Origin: Nymphalis io
Lineage: Eukaryota > Arthropoda > Insecta > Lepidoptera > Nymphalidae
Direction of reading: 5' to 3'
NCBI RefSeq assembly: GCF_905147045.1
Contig: NC_065904.1
Span: 11,222,001 to 11,286,000, forward strand
DNA: 64,000 bases
Shown: piece by piece, positions 13,734-26,048 of the stretch
How positions within the stretch are numbered: position 1 is the first letter of the stretch
Layout: each line of letters begins with the position of its first letter
Notes under the pieces: generated by a model
The model's database searches: none
Told to the model about the DNA's origin: nothing
What the model saw: the letters and a program-made list of their open reading frames with translations, nothing else
Program-made: the position numbers and the translations under genes

Positions 13734-13915
13734 GGATTAACGGGACGTAGATCCTGGCTTAATCTACGTTTATCGTCGCACAACAGCCGGGCACGGTCAA
13801 TAGTAGCACCGACGGACGGCTTAATCCATGTGCTCTATGCGTTATATCGGAAAATGTCGAATTTCCACTTTTTATGCGGAACCCGGATTATATTTGTCGG
13901 TATTCCATAGGATTA
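13734..13915. promoter_or_regulatory. Candidate enhancer: cluster of TAATCC sites
   Basis: Four exact GGATTA/TAATCC sites (13734-13739, 13822-13827, 13885-13890, 13910-13915) and one TAATCT (13760-13765) lie within 182 bases. TAATCC is the site preferred by homeodomains with Lys50 (Otx, Goosecoid, Pitx, Bicoid type). The block is GC-richer than its surroundings and free of recognisable repeats. Function is inferred. Confidence 0.35.
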
Positions 13916-14129
13916 GCTGTCAAGGATATACAGTGCCTACTTCTGACGGCTCGACGTTTGATAATATTCTATTCAATAATAATAAAATATAATAAACAAA
14001 GTGGCAAATTTTATATGTATCTGATTTTCATTATTTAAAAAAAATCACAAATCAGTATGTTTTGTTCCTTGGTCATAATCGGTTACAGAGTTCAATATAA
14101 GTTTTTTTTTTTTTAAATAGTGTAATTTT

Positions 14130-14299
14130 CTTACGTCGCCAATGCGCTACCAATTTAGGGAATTAAGGTGAATGAGACAGTGTAACTAACATAACGGGAC
14201 ATAACATTTTAGTTCCCAAGGTTGATGATTATTTCTTAGGGCGCCAATGTCTAAGGGTAGTACCATATACCATCAGGTGACGTATTAGCCCACCTTTGT
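14130..14299. mobile_element. Diverged LINE-tailed short retroposon with two opposite-strand segments
   Basis: 14130-14167 matches the family on the minus strand (CTTACGTCGCCAATGCGC); 14179-14299 matches it on the plus strand, from GTGTAAC to CATCAGGTGA. The two arms overlap in the part of the element they represent. Either a 5' inversion during insertion or two neighbouring insertions would produce this. Confidence 0.6.
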
Positions 14300-14399
14300 A
14301 TTATAAATAAAATAATATTACATATAAATTTTTTAAATGTGTGTATTTTAAACAAATATTGCCGAATAATTGCTATTTAGGTATCATTAAGTGTTCAAA

Positions 14400-14443
14400 C
14401 GCTGGAGCAGCGTGGTGGAATAAGCTCCAAACCTTCTCCTAAA

Positions 14444-14522
<79 letters not shown>

Positions 14523-14564
14523 GAGGCCTTAGCCCAGCAGTGGGACATTTACAGGCTGTTACTG
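14400..14564 (+). mobile_element. SINE family 1, 5'-truncated copy containing a TA microsatellite
   Basis: It starts within the body at CTGGAGCAGCGTGGTGG and keeps the 3' end to CTGTTACTG. The flanking duplication TAAGTGTTCAAA / TAAGTTTTCAAA (14388-14399 and 14565-14576) has one mismatch, so the truncation occurred at insertion. About 32 TA units fill the A-rich loop of the 3' foldback. Confidence 0.85.
14447..14510. repeat. (TA)n microsatellite, about 32 units
   Basis: An uninterrupted TA run inside the SINE copy at 14400-14564, located between CTCCT and AAAAAAGGGAGAGG. It is the longest simple repeat in the window. Confidence 0.95.
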
Positions 14565-14774
14565 TAAGTTTTCAAAGAGGACAAGTGGTATCTTGGTGAG
14601 GACAGGTACGGATTAGCTAAATAGTAAAAAAGGGCAATATAAGGGCGTATAGAGACTTATACATACCCTTATAAGCCACGCGTTGCTAAACAGATGAGAT
14701 AAATTAAATCAAACTAATATTTTTGAACAATATCTTAAAAATAATATACGTAAATATAAAAAAGTGAATGTCAC

Positions 14775-14836
14775 GCGTCTGGGTTAAGGCATCCTCTACC
14801 TTTAAGAAATAGGGATGGAGATTATTCCACCAAGCC
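14775..14836 (-). mobile_element. SINE family 1 3' fragment
   Basis: The reverse strand reads GGTGGAATAATCTCCATCCC and then GAGGATGCCTTAACCCAG, matching the family 3' body with substitutions. Only about 60 bases remain. Confidence 0.65.
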
Positions 14837-15180
14837 ATTATAATAATTTATATTATTAGATGAATTATAAATCAAAAAATCAATTCAAAAATTTTTAGTA
14901 ATTTTTTTAAGAACAATAAATTTAAATATATATTTTCTAAATTATAATTATAATAACATGCTGGGATATAAACTAAATGACCTTTTCATACATAACATAT
15001 AAATAAAGTTTAACCTTAATGTATTAAGCAGCTCAAAATAAAATATCAAGCCCTGAGCATAGGTCTCCTCTAGGTTATCATTCCTTATGTTATTACAATA
15101 CTAAACGTCAACAATGCCAGATTGTAAATTACAATAATAATAAATACAATTATCCTATTTATATATATTTTTACGATTAT

Positions 15181-15335
15181 TGAGATTGGATAGAACAGAA
15201 TATTAAAAAGGTCGCAGGTTCAAATCCGGACAAAATAATTTAGTTTTATGCTTATTAATTTTGTTTGTAATTCTTTTCTTGTGAAGTTTTGTGGATATAC
15301 ATGCGGCGGAATAAGCTCTAAGATTTCTTAAAAGT
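15181..15335 (+). mobile_element. Degraded SINE family 1 copy
   Basis: Keeps GGTCGCAGGTTCAAATCCGG (B box region) and, about 100 bases later, GCGGAATAAGCTCTAAG. The middle and the 3' end are lost or mutated. Confidence 0.6.
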
Positions 15336-16296
15336 TTAAATTTATACTCATACGTAATATAGTGTTAGGTACGCATCGTACATAAATATGTTTACCGTCG
15401 GAAATTAAAGCTATTTAATGAAAAAAAAAACACTCAGACCGAATGAAATTTAGTTTTAAAAATATAATAAAATAGAAATACACATTGGTAGTATTCCTCG
15501 ATAATTTATTAATGAAGCTTAGAAAACGCAGACATATAAATTTTCATCTTGAAATGAGACGTCGCGAAATGTTTCTTTATTTTAATGTACGTCAACATGT
15601 GAACCTATTCATGCGACATATATAAGAAGGTCAATGCACTCATTTCGTGTAACTGCGCAAGCGTTGTCAATAAATACTAAACACATAGTGTTTACAAAAA
15701 GTCTACGCATTCAATGTGTCAGACGTGTTCGTATGTGCGTGTATGTGTAAATTCTAACTCATATTATTATAAATATGAAATCTTTAATAAGTATTTGTAT
15801 ATACACTAACATATACATAATACATATTTAGTATTTCACAAAATTGAATTATTTATACGAAGGCATACATTTATTTTATTATGGGATACCATTTATGCCA
15901 AAACATATTGTATATTCTAGAGATATACGGATAAAATACCGCCATATTTGATTTTTGCGACATAAAAATATGTGACCTGCGACTTTCACATAAGATTTAG
16001 TGTTTAGGATCTAGGTTGTAACATATATATAAACACGTCGATTAACCTCCTTCGCTACGTGATAATAAAAGTATTACGATGCGAACGTTCATTTAGTTGA
16101 TTGTAAAACTAAATATAATGATTTTTAAATTACATTGAAGGCTGAGAATCAATTGCCTTGTTGCAGAAGATTTCTAGAAATATAATCTATCAATCACAAT
16201 TTTCTCGATATATGAACTTCTTTAATTAAATATAAACCCTTTTTTAAATTATCTATCATATAAAAAAATAATTGAAAATATATATATATATATATA

Positions 16297-16588
16297 TTTT
16301 TTTTTTATAGAATAGGAAGGTGGACGAGCATATGGGCCACCTGATGGTAAGTGGTCACCAAACGCCCTTAGACATTGGCATTGTAAGAAATGTCAACCAT
16401 CGCTTATAGCCAATGCGCCACCAACCTTGGGAACTAAGATTTTATGTCCCTCGTGCCTGTAATTACACTGGCTCACTCACCCTTCAAACCAGAACACAAC
16501 AATATCAAGTGTTGCTGTTTTGCGGTAGAATATCTGATGAGTGGGTGGTACTACCCAGACGAGCTTGCACAAAGCCCTACCACCAGTG
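16297..16588 (-). mobile_element. LINE-tailed short retroposon, full copy
   Basis: Nearly the same sequence and ends as the nested copy at 25397-25695: ACTGGTGGTAGGG head on the minus strand, CCACTTACCATCAGGTGG near the tail, and an A run (T run at 16297-16306 on the plus strand). The equal 5' ends of the two copies favour a true short element over random 5' truncation of a LINE. A short TA repeat adjoins the tail. Confidence 0.85.
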
Positions 16589-17720
16589 AATTCATCATTC
16601 TTTTAAGTTTCCATTTTTAAACTAAATTAGTAATCAGTATTTATAATAGTTTCTCTTAGTAATCAAGTGCATTTGAATTAGGTTTCTGTACTATGACTTA
16701 AATAATAAAATGATTTTATTTGTATTACATCGATCAGTCGGTTTGAATATTTCGACTCTCATAAATAACAAAGTATGTTTTTTTTGTTGACATTTATATA
16801 TATGTATGTATATAAAAGAAATGGTGAATGACCTTTTGAAACTAAGTCAAATTAGCCGGAGTTAGTACTCACCGAGAACTTGAGGTCATTGACATAAACT
16901 TGAGCCGTGAAAACGTATCATTTGAGCCGTAAAAAGTGATATTATCTATAAAAAATCTATACATTTAAAGATCCTATTAATGTCGCAATAAAAAAAAACT
17001 AATAAATTTAAAAATAAAAAAAAAACCCTTTAATAAACCTGTCGATATTACAAAAAATTTAGAGGTTAGACAAGTTGAATCAAGTCGTTATATTGACAGT
17101 TTTATAAGAAAACAAGATTTATTACATACATTAAAATTAGTCACAGCATCGTAATTATGTAAATATAAAAGTTATAATAGTTCAAAAAATAAAACGAAAT
17201 GTCAAGATCTCCTAGTTCATTGACCTTTAACTTTCTATCATTAAGATTAAATAATTACAATTCAAAATGTTCATCTTATATTGTCAAATGAAATATGAAT
17301 CACGTTAGTATATATAACTTTTTAATTTATCACCATAATACGATTCGGGCGTAGTTTGAAATTCTAATTTCGATATTCGTTCGAGTGACGGCAACGTGAC
17401 GAAATCGTTTTGATAGTATCGCACGCGAAAATTGTCCTATATATTATTCGCGAGAGCTTGATAATGAGGGCATTGAACCCGTCGTTTTAAGTACAATCGT
17501 ATACAATATTAAAAATAAATCGTGAAAGCGCTCACGTGAAATTTAAGATATGAAAATTTTGTTTGTAATCACGATACATTTTCATACTGTTAGGTACTTA
17601 AATTTACCATGTTTCAGACTATGGCGAAGCGGAAAGAACTTAATTGACTTAATTATGTTAATTAAATCAATCAATAGTATCATGTTGTATGAATAGATAA
17701 TTAAAATATGTTTCACTTAC

Positions 17721-17762
17721 GAATTTGAAGTATTTGAAGTGATCACCAAGCAAGATTCTTAC
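17721..17762 (-). other. Candidate recursive splice site and 42-base in-frame exon
   Basis: On the minus strand a T-rich tract ending TTATTTTTCAG is followed at once by GTAAGAA. The same point (17763/17762) can therefore act as a 3' acceptor and then as a 5' donor, the layout of insect ratchet points in very long introns. A second donor, GTAAGTG, follows 42 bases later (17720-17714). The 42-base interval is open only in phase 0, reading VRILLGDHFKYFKF, which is the phase left by the first coding exon. It could be a zero-length ratchet point, a skipped microexon or chance. Nothing in the peptide is recognised. Confidence 0.35.
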
Positions 17763-18129
17763 CTGAAAAATAATAAAAACAAATTAGGTTTTATATATTT
17801 AAATGTCTAGTCTTACGAAGGTATAAAATTTCAGTTCACAAGTTCTGTAGGATCGTAACATGTGACGCAATAAATTTGCATCGTTCAAGACTGACCTCAA
17901 GTTGAATGACCGGCAAATTTTTTATAAAATCTCCACCCAGATTTCAAAAAGAAAAAAAATGGTAATGTCGCATATTGACATACATTATTCATAGTTTACT
18001 GTCCATATGTGTGTTTTATGTCTATTTTTCACGTGTACGCCATTCATATATTCCAATATTTCCGAACGAAATGTTTAAATTTTGATTATCTCTGCACTGT
18101 TGTATAAAGAATGTGTGTTATTAAAGTTT

Positions 18130-18262
18130 ATGGTAAATTGTTGGCATCGTACGCGGCGTATATGGATGATATGGTTGTATTGCCCATTCTATGCTTGGTT
18201 GCTTCCCCCCAGAGGCTCGTGGTTACCCCCCTCCAGGCCACCGGCGTACCCTTGCCTCTCTA
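18130..18262. other. Isolated GC-rich patch of unknown origin
   Basis: A block with GTACGCGGCGTATATGGATG followed by two runs of five to six C and GGCCACCGGCG, standing out from AT-rich flanks. It matches none of the other repeats in the window. The 67-codon frame across it has no recognised domain. Confidence 0.3.
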
Positions 18263-20301
18263 AATTACACGAAAACCAGATATAATGATAATATAAAACT
18301 TCGCTTCGTTTAGCTCACGTTTATGTTCAAATAACGTTGGGATAATTTAGAAAAGGTCTTTGATAAGATATAAGATTTTATTAAACAAAATTATATTGTA
18401 TTTTCAAGTACAATCTGCAAAAATTAAATAAATTTGATTAAAGAATGTACTTGTATAACGTTACGGTATATAAGTTAGATTATGAATATAATGTTGAATA
18501 TATTACACGAACATATTCAAGGCTTTATAAAAGTAACTATTCGCATTTGTAGACTTTCAACGAAATTATATACTGAAAGAAGAAAAATAAATAACTAAAT
18601 AAACCCCAAGTAGAAGCATATAAAAATACACGTCAAAGAATCAAAATGAAATGTGTTTGATGTCGGTAGCTCCATGCGAGATATATATCGCTTAATTTAA
18701 AGAAATAAGTCTTCGGCTCAATGTTACATTACTTAAGGTGAAAGCCAGTTTTTTGTAGATGCTATATTCAAAACAATTTCTTCCAATAAAGTTGATACTT
18801 TACACGGGGGCGCTAACATAATATACAGGGTTGATAACTTTGAACGCTTTAGTGATAAAAGGGAGGGAATATTACCAAATAAAACAAACGTATTAAGCTG
18901 GAGATATTTATATTACGGGAGGGTTGTGATGGTGGAAATCAGACGACGTAAATAATGTTCTTTTTGATACCTAATAGAGGATTTTTTCAAAAGATAATTA
19001 GAAAACTGGTATAGAGTATTAATGTGTTTTTTTTTTGTTTGTTATTAAGCTGGTATCTGTGACTGATAAAATGCAATTAAAAACTGAAAAAAATAAGATG
19101 TGATATCGATCAGTCTGTGGGACAAGCTATGGAACAAAATTATCATGATATATCTTAATCAAAAATAAAAATTGTTATAATCTAAAATATTTTTAAACCT
19201 AAGACGAAATCCGTTTAATGTTCCGACGTAAATAAGGAGTATGTAATAAAAAGGTCGTATATGGAGATTTTCTTTAACCAAACTCGAAAATGTCTCATCC
19301 GTAACGCTGAAAGGAAACGTTTAAAGAATTTACGACGATTTCTCGCAAAATATACGCAATAACAAAAAAAAAGACACACTCGAAAGTTTTAAGACTATGC
19401 GAACGATATGATAAAGGTTGCTTAGCTGTTTCATATTTAGAAATATACCCATTGTCTTTTAATGGCTTTTTGTATCACGTTTGTTGATTCCACACGGTTT
19501 GTTCCGACTGCATGTAAATGAAATTTTTATTTAAATAAAGCTGAAACGTTACAATAGCAACGCAGAAGCAATATCTGAAGCTATTATTATAAGAATGATC
19601 GCAGCATTTTTGACATGATTAAAAATGACAATAATAGCAAATCATAAATCAAATAATAATAAATTGAACGAAATACAACCTAAAATAGAACCCCACGCAC
19701 CCACAACCACAAAAAAACTTTGTAAAAAGTTTTTTGTCGTTCAGGTCACAGCGGCGTTATAGATTTATAGTGTACAACATATATGATATTTTTTGCAACT
19801 GAAATAATGACTTTATTCCAAGGTTCTTTTTTTATAGAGGACGAAAAGGCAATTGACCAGCTACCTGATTGTTAATAGTCACTCATTCACGGAGATTGTT
19901 AATATTCCTTAAGTAGCGAATAATATTGACTTATAATGATGAACGTTTGCATAAACGAGAACTCATAACAACGTTTAACGATGAAACAAAAGGTCTGCAG
20001 TTGGATACGTTGTATCCAAATAAGTTTGGACTTTGTTCCGCAATATTCACTTCATCTACTTAATAATACAATAGTTTGTTTGGTTTATGGAACTTTTAGC
20101 TCATGAAACGGTTCTGAAAATGTTGTAGGTGATGATCAAATTAATTTTCTGTCTGACAGCTAACGTCATATCTATTTTAAGCGAACATAGCTCCTAATTT
20201 AAATATATTTTAAGACAGTATTTATAAATTGCTTATAAATTTTTCAAGTGGCTATGAGGACGTCACATTAAAAATTATATTTTAATGAGGTAGCAAAGAT
20301 T

Positions 20302-20586
20302 ATGGCTCTTGAAATTCGACCCTGTTCATTTATTACGAGATGTCAATATCTATATAAGGCAACTTGTACACTGTGGGTGTTTTATCTCGTTATTTTACTC
20401 ATAACGGCTGATCGGAGTGAACGTCAAAATGTTAATGAAGGTTGCAATCTAATCTTGACCTTAATAGGAAAATTCTTGATTACAATTTATGAGTTTTATT
20501 TTGATGACGATCAGTTAATGTATGATTTTATAGATTTCAACGGTGCATTTATGTTATTGAGTAAAACCATCGAGGCTTTTATTTGA
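20302..20586 (+). CDS. Hypothetical 94-residue ORF, possible gene fragment
   Basis: The ATG-started frame (MALEIRPCSF) has two hydrophobic stretches, about residues 24-36 (LWVFYLVILLITA) and 49-65, followed by an acidic run (FDDDQ) and LMYDFIDF. The layout recalls the first two membrane segments of insect 7-transmembrane odorant receptors, but no diagnostic motif is present and no second exon was found. Base use is AT-rich like the surroundings. A chance frame is at least as likely. It lies inside the presumed Sox14-like intron, on the opposite strand. Confidence 0.15.
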   Translation: MALEIRPCSFITRCQYLYKATCTLWVFYLVILLITADRSERQNVNEGCNLILTLIGKFLITIYEFYFDDDQLMYDFIDFNGAFMLLSKTIEAFI

Positions 20587-21351
20587 ATCAGTCATGGATA
20601 TAAAGAATTATTTATAAGAATACATACGTTAAAAGTTATTAATATTAATTTGTAAATAGTAATCAATTTTGAATTGAATTGAATAAATCCAGTACAAAAA
20701 CTTAAATAACTTATCTATTAAATAAAATACATCAGTTATGACTGTAATCGTACATTGCCTTCATATACAACGCTAATATCATAGAAATTATTTGAATCGA
20801 TCACGCAATAATAACCTTTATGGAGAGGTTATTTAAACCAAATCCACACGCAATAATCTATTCATTCCGGTTCAGATCCACGATTTTTAGTTACGTATAC
20901 CGCCATCTGTTGGTAACAGATAGAAACTTATGGCTTTTACGTGTTTTTTAAGTATTTAGTTGGCTATATCAACTGTTTCTGCTACGCAACTACTGTTAGT
21001 TATACTACGCAATTAGTTTGTAAATTGCATAAATGTATTTTAATATAAAATTTTCCTCATGATTTGCTAAGATTTCCACAGTTCAACTGGAAACTAACTA
21101 GATGAAGTGTTGCTATTAGTAACTTTTGTATCAAATGGTAATCATGAATTAAGATCATAAAGTCATTAACCACATTCAAGATGATACTGAGTTTCCTATG
21201 CACCTGATATTAACAAATCAATTGATTGAACAAACAAAACATTTTGGAATACATTCATCTAATGATTAAAATAAAATCCTTAATTTAAAATTATGTAGAC
21301 TAGGAACTCGTCTTACTATTACAGATTTTATTTAGTAGATTAAAAAATAGT

Positions 21352-21545
21352 TTTTTTTTGTGTTATATGTAGGCGGACGGGTAAGTGGAATACCTGATTA
21401 TAAGTGTTCACCACCATTCCTTACATCGCCAATTTTTCCAAGGGTGGTCCTTAAGAACTAAAATGTTGTCTCCTGTGCTTGTTACACTGACTCACTCATC
21501 CTTCAAATTAGAACAAAACAATACTAAGTATCGCTATTTAGCGGT
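21352..21545 (-). mobile_element. Diverged LINE-tailed short retroposon
   Basis: The T run at 21352-21359 is followed by a recognisable but mutated reverse-strand copy, with GGCGGACGGG and TTACATCGCCAAT retained. It ends near GCGGTCAACACTTAAC without the family head. This is an old copy. Confidence 0.65.
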
Positions 21546-24500
21546 CAACACTTAACATAATAATACTTTTTATAACGACAATGACACAGCTTTTATTGGA
21601 AATATTACCATTATCAAATCTCGTGGAATATATCCACGATAATAACCCTTAAACACATATAGTCAAAACGTGATTAAATAATTTTTCAATATTTCGGATA
21701 TTACTGTTCGAGCGGCATAACAAGCAGAGTCCTCGGAATATGATCCCTGATGCCGTTCACTAATCGTTTCTTCCACGTGGTCGAACATTTTACGTATCAC
21801 TAGACAGATAGACGGAATAGCTATACAATTTACAATTTACCGGCACCGAGTTCACTTGAAATCGAAACATGGGAAATAGCGAATCGTTGGAAAGAAAAAT
21901 AAATACGATGCTTGTTTAAAGGTACTAAAGGGAATTTGTAGACAATGATATAAGAAATGTTACCAATATTATGTTTTTTATCGATGAATCTATTCTAATT
22001 CTTGTTAAGAAAAATATATATATTATTGTTCGCTTCATTTAGAACAGACTGAAGAAAACAAATAAACCAATCGACTAAAACATAAGAAAATAATTATTCA
22101 ATAATTTAAATTTACTTTTGATTAAATTTGCCAAATAAGAAAATTTATTTCCTATAAGAGAATTTAAATTTGTTTGGATGAGAAATTTAATAACATTTTT
22201 AATACAAACGCAAATAAATAAACATGCTTATAACAACTTGCACGTTAAAATGCAATAAAAAAATTGGGACATCAGAATGAGCAATCTAAATTTGGTTTTT
22301 TTTTCAACCTGGAGTCGACTAATTGCCAAGAGGTAAAATATAGAATTAAGATAAACATTTAGGAAAAAAGATCAAAAACTGTCGAAATGAACTCAGTGGA
22401 AAAATACAAATACATTTTAAAAAGGATTGTTTATAGTCTTCAACGAATTTCAATTTCGGGGTGCATGGCGATGGCACCACGATCCGGCAGGACGGAGAGA
22501 GATCAGGCAGCAATACTTAACCTGTTACTATAGTACTTCAAATCGATTTATAAGATCAGTCACAATGAATTTTGCGGCATTAAATCTTGAATATAGTGAA
22601 AAGATAATTATTAACACCTTAGGAAGATACAATCAAGTTATATTTTAAATTATTACATAACAAAACTAAAAAGAAAACACAAAAACAATATCTTAAAAGC
22701 ATAACCACTTTGCTCTCAATCATCAATCTGATCTAACCTTCATCAACTTATATTTTCAAGCATTTCGTAACCATATAACCATCAATTGGATAGATAAGAA
22801 TCTTTAACGAAATTACTTTGCGTGTTATAACTTCCACGTTTTAAATTTGGGGTATTATTACACTAACAAATATAGACGTTAGTTTATTACAAACGTTGCC
22901 TATTAAATTTCCGCTCTTCGATTTAGCAGCGTTATAATTTGTTAAAACAATGGGAACGATAATTACTACGTCAACGATTTAGTCGTCAAGATCGTTAAAA
23001 TGAGATGTTGAAATGTTGAACACGGGTTATATGAAACGTTGATTGCTTCGTTTTTAAATATTTTGTTCTACTATAATTATTACAGCACCATTATCACTTG
23101 TATTACGCACTTAAACAGCTATTTTTTGTAATGGAACTACGTTTATGAAATGATTGTCTAATTACGAATGAGAAAGTTTCCGGTCTAGTATTTGCCATAT
23201 ATCGTGTTTATTTTTAAAACGTTTGTTACTTAATGTTACTTTCGAAACTTATCTAGTTAAATGTCTAATATTATTAAATAATTTAAAGCACTAAAGTAAT
23301 ATCAATTTAGTAAATTGTAAAATGCTACTTTATATATCAGCTCCAAGCATAAAGCATAAAGGCTTACAAAAATATCAGGGTAAAATTAACCCGCTAAGTA
23401 ATTAACAAAACATTAATAGCACTAAGTACACAAAATACGAAACCATTTCAGTGAGACTCCGCTACACGTATCAACATTAATCCTCAAACATGGTGCCAAG
23501 ATACTTCTAAAAATCCAATTTAAACACTTACAACTCACGTACATACAATTTGTGCGGCAAACGCTCTTGACTTTTATTACCCGTTATACCGATATTGGGA
23601 AGAAGCCCTGAGAAGGCGACGCCTTTGATTCCGTTTCTATGGCAACCCATTGTGATACCTGGCAAGTTCTGCTTGGCCACCTGTACCCTTTGTGTTCAAT
23701 CATCTTTTGCATTTTATTAAATTTTATGGTGACGTAACACACTGCAGTAAGACTTCGTTTGATGTCTTTTTTTTTTTTCCTGAATATTATGGCTTCTGTT
23801 GAAAATGGATATTTGCTTTGACTGTTTAAGTAAAACTATCTTTTGTTTCATATAATGTTTTCCACTATTTGGTTTTAACGAAACAGATGTTCGTGGAGCT
23901 AGATTATGTACAGGATAAAAATATTAATTAAAACAATTAATTACATAAATATATGTTGACTTCCGCCTTCGAAAACTATTCATAATATGACCCTGAGAAT
24001 TAAACAATAGCAGACACATTAATCGACTTTAATAATCTATTAAATTAAATGAGGTTTTTCGAAATTCCAGATACTAAATAGATAATTATTTTAATTTGTA
24101 CCATACCGCTACAGCAATTTCATTTACACCGACGGAACCATTTGTTATTGATTGTTCCAGCTTTATGATTACTTTAGAGCCTGAATTCAGTGAATTAGAA
24201 AGGTTTCTGATATTTAAACTTCAAGGATATAATCCGACTGTTGAAATAGCATCATTAATATAGGAGTGTTCTTGTATTGTTTTAGCCATTCGCATTGTCG
24301 CTTATGTAAAATTTTAAGGTAAGTCGGAATTAATTGTATCATTATTAACATTGGACTATATAAGTACTTTACAGTAATTCATACATTACTACTTTATAAC
24401 TTAAAAATTATTTCACATTTAAAGATATTTTTTTTTCATTTTTTTTTTTATCTAATATATTAATAACTTCCTAATATAGTTTTGTTGTTTGATTAAATTA

Positions 24501-25157
24501 ATATACATTTTGTACATTGATTAATTTATTCGTTATTGTGTAATTAAAATTTTTATTACTGAGAATCACTACCTCATCAATTAAAACGATTGCTACCGAT
24601 TGACCTCCAAAAAATGTTCTTTGCATGTTCTGCTTATAAAATATATATTCTTGTTTGTTATTGATAAATAAGTATTATTTACTTGTTAATTTAATGCTAC
24701 ATACAGTTTTAATATATTGTTTTGGTGAATTATTTATAAGAGAAGATATAATTGATAGACAGATGTAGTTAGCATCTAAAAACAATTGACTCTCGAATGT
24801 GCATATTAGTTAAAATTAGGAAATGAAATGTCATAATAATAGAGATCAAATATATTTGACATTGCGGATTAGGTATGTAATTTACTATGTAACTTAATTA
24901 AAAGCAATTTACAATTACTGAATTTTGAACTTGGCTCAATTTTGAGTTTAATTTCGACGATTAAGTATCGGCCTTAACACACAATTCTTGTATTGTAATA
25001 AGGTTTTTTTTATCTGTAGCCTCGGCGAAAATTACGAAACGTTCGCATGAACGTATTACGTGTTTATTATAGACCATTATCACGGTCGGGAATGTAAAGA
25101 AACTTGGCCTTAGTTTTTCACCGAAATTTATATAGAATTGTTAGAAGTTAACGCGTA

Positions 25158-25759
25158 AACCGAGATGGCCCAGTGGTAAGAGCGCGTAAATCTTAACCGA
25201 TGATCGTGGGTTCAAACCCGGGCAAGCATCACTGAATTTTCATGTGCTTAATTTGTGATTATAATTCATCTCGTGCTTGACGGTGAAGGAAAACATCGTG
25301 AGGAAACCTGCATGTGTCTAATTTCACTGAAATTCAGCCACATATGTATTCCACCAACCCGCATTGGAGCAGCGTGGTGGAATAAGCTCCAAAACCTTTT
25401 TTTTTTTTTTTTATAGAAAAGGAAGGCGGACGAGCATATGGGCCACCTGATGGTAAGTGGTCACCAACGCTCTTAGACATTGGCATTGTAAGAAATGTCA
25501 ACCATCGCTTACATATCCAATGCGCCACCAACCTTGGGAACTAAGATTTTATGTCCCTTGTGCCTGTAATTACACTGGCTCACTCACCCTTCAAACCGGA
25601 ACACAACAATATCAAGTATTGCTGTTTTGCGGTAGAATATCTGATGAGTGGGTGGTACCTACCCAGACGAGCTTGCACAAAGCCCTACCACCAGTCTCTC
25701 CTCAAAAAAGGGAGAGGAGCCCTTAGCCCTGTAGTGGGACATTCACAGGCTGTTACTGG
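25158..25759 (+). mobile_element. SINE family 1 copy interrupted by a second retroposon
   Basis: Outer SINE: head at 25158-25230, body to about 25396, then the 3' part from 25696 to 25759. The target site duplication TAACGCGTA is at 25149-25157 and 25760-25768. The A-rich foldback of the SINE was split by a reverse-oriented short retroposon (25397-25695). The order of events is therefore clear: the outer SINE landed first. Confidence 0.9.
25397..25695 (-). mobile_element. LINE-tailed short retroposon, full copy nested in a SINE
   Basis: Read on the minus strand, it begins ACTGGTGGTAGGGCTTTG, passes through a body shared with the copy at 16297-16588, contains CCACTTACCATCAGGTGG and ends in a run of 16 A. 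There is no coding frame and no clear A/B box. It could be a non-autonomous retroposon mobilised by the LINE machinery, or the 3' end of a longer LINE family; this window cannot distinguish them. Confidence 0.85.
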
Positions 25760-26048
25760 TAACGCGTAGGCTCGATTTGTTTAGGATTATGTAATTCTCC
25801 ATGAATTGTAATATTCTTAATTAATGTTACGTTATTTCAATATTCATTAAGCAGTTTTTCTTTCGCAAAACTGAATTTAGAATTAATTTAATCAAATGTA
25901 TGTATTATATAGATTTTAATTCTATTGGCTCATAGCAGTAGTATATTTTTTACAATTATTTTGAAAGTCATATTATTTACATCTACTATTTGGTCAACAG
26001 TGATAGAATAACTGGTGACTGGAGTGATAGTAAATAATATATAATGAT

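Larger units (their letters stand above)
16589..25148. other. Gene-free AT-rich DNA with few features
   Basis: Contains the candidate recursive splice site (17721-17763), the GC-rich patch (18130-18262), the hypothetical ORF (20302-20586) and one old retroposon (21352-21545). Otherwise unique AT-rich sequence with T and A runs. Confidence 0.5.
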
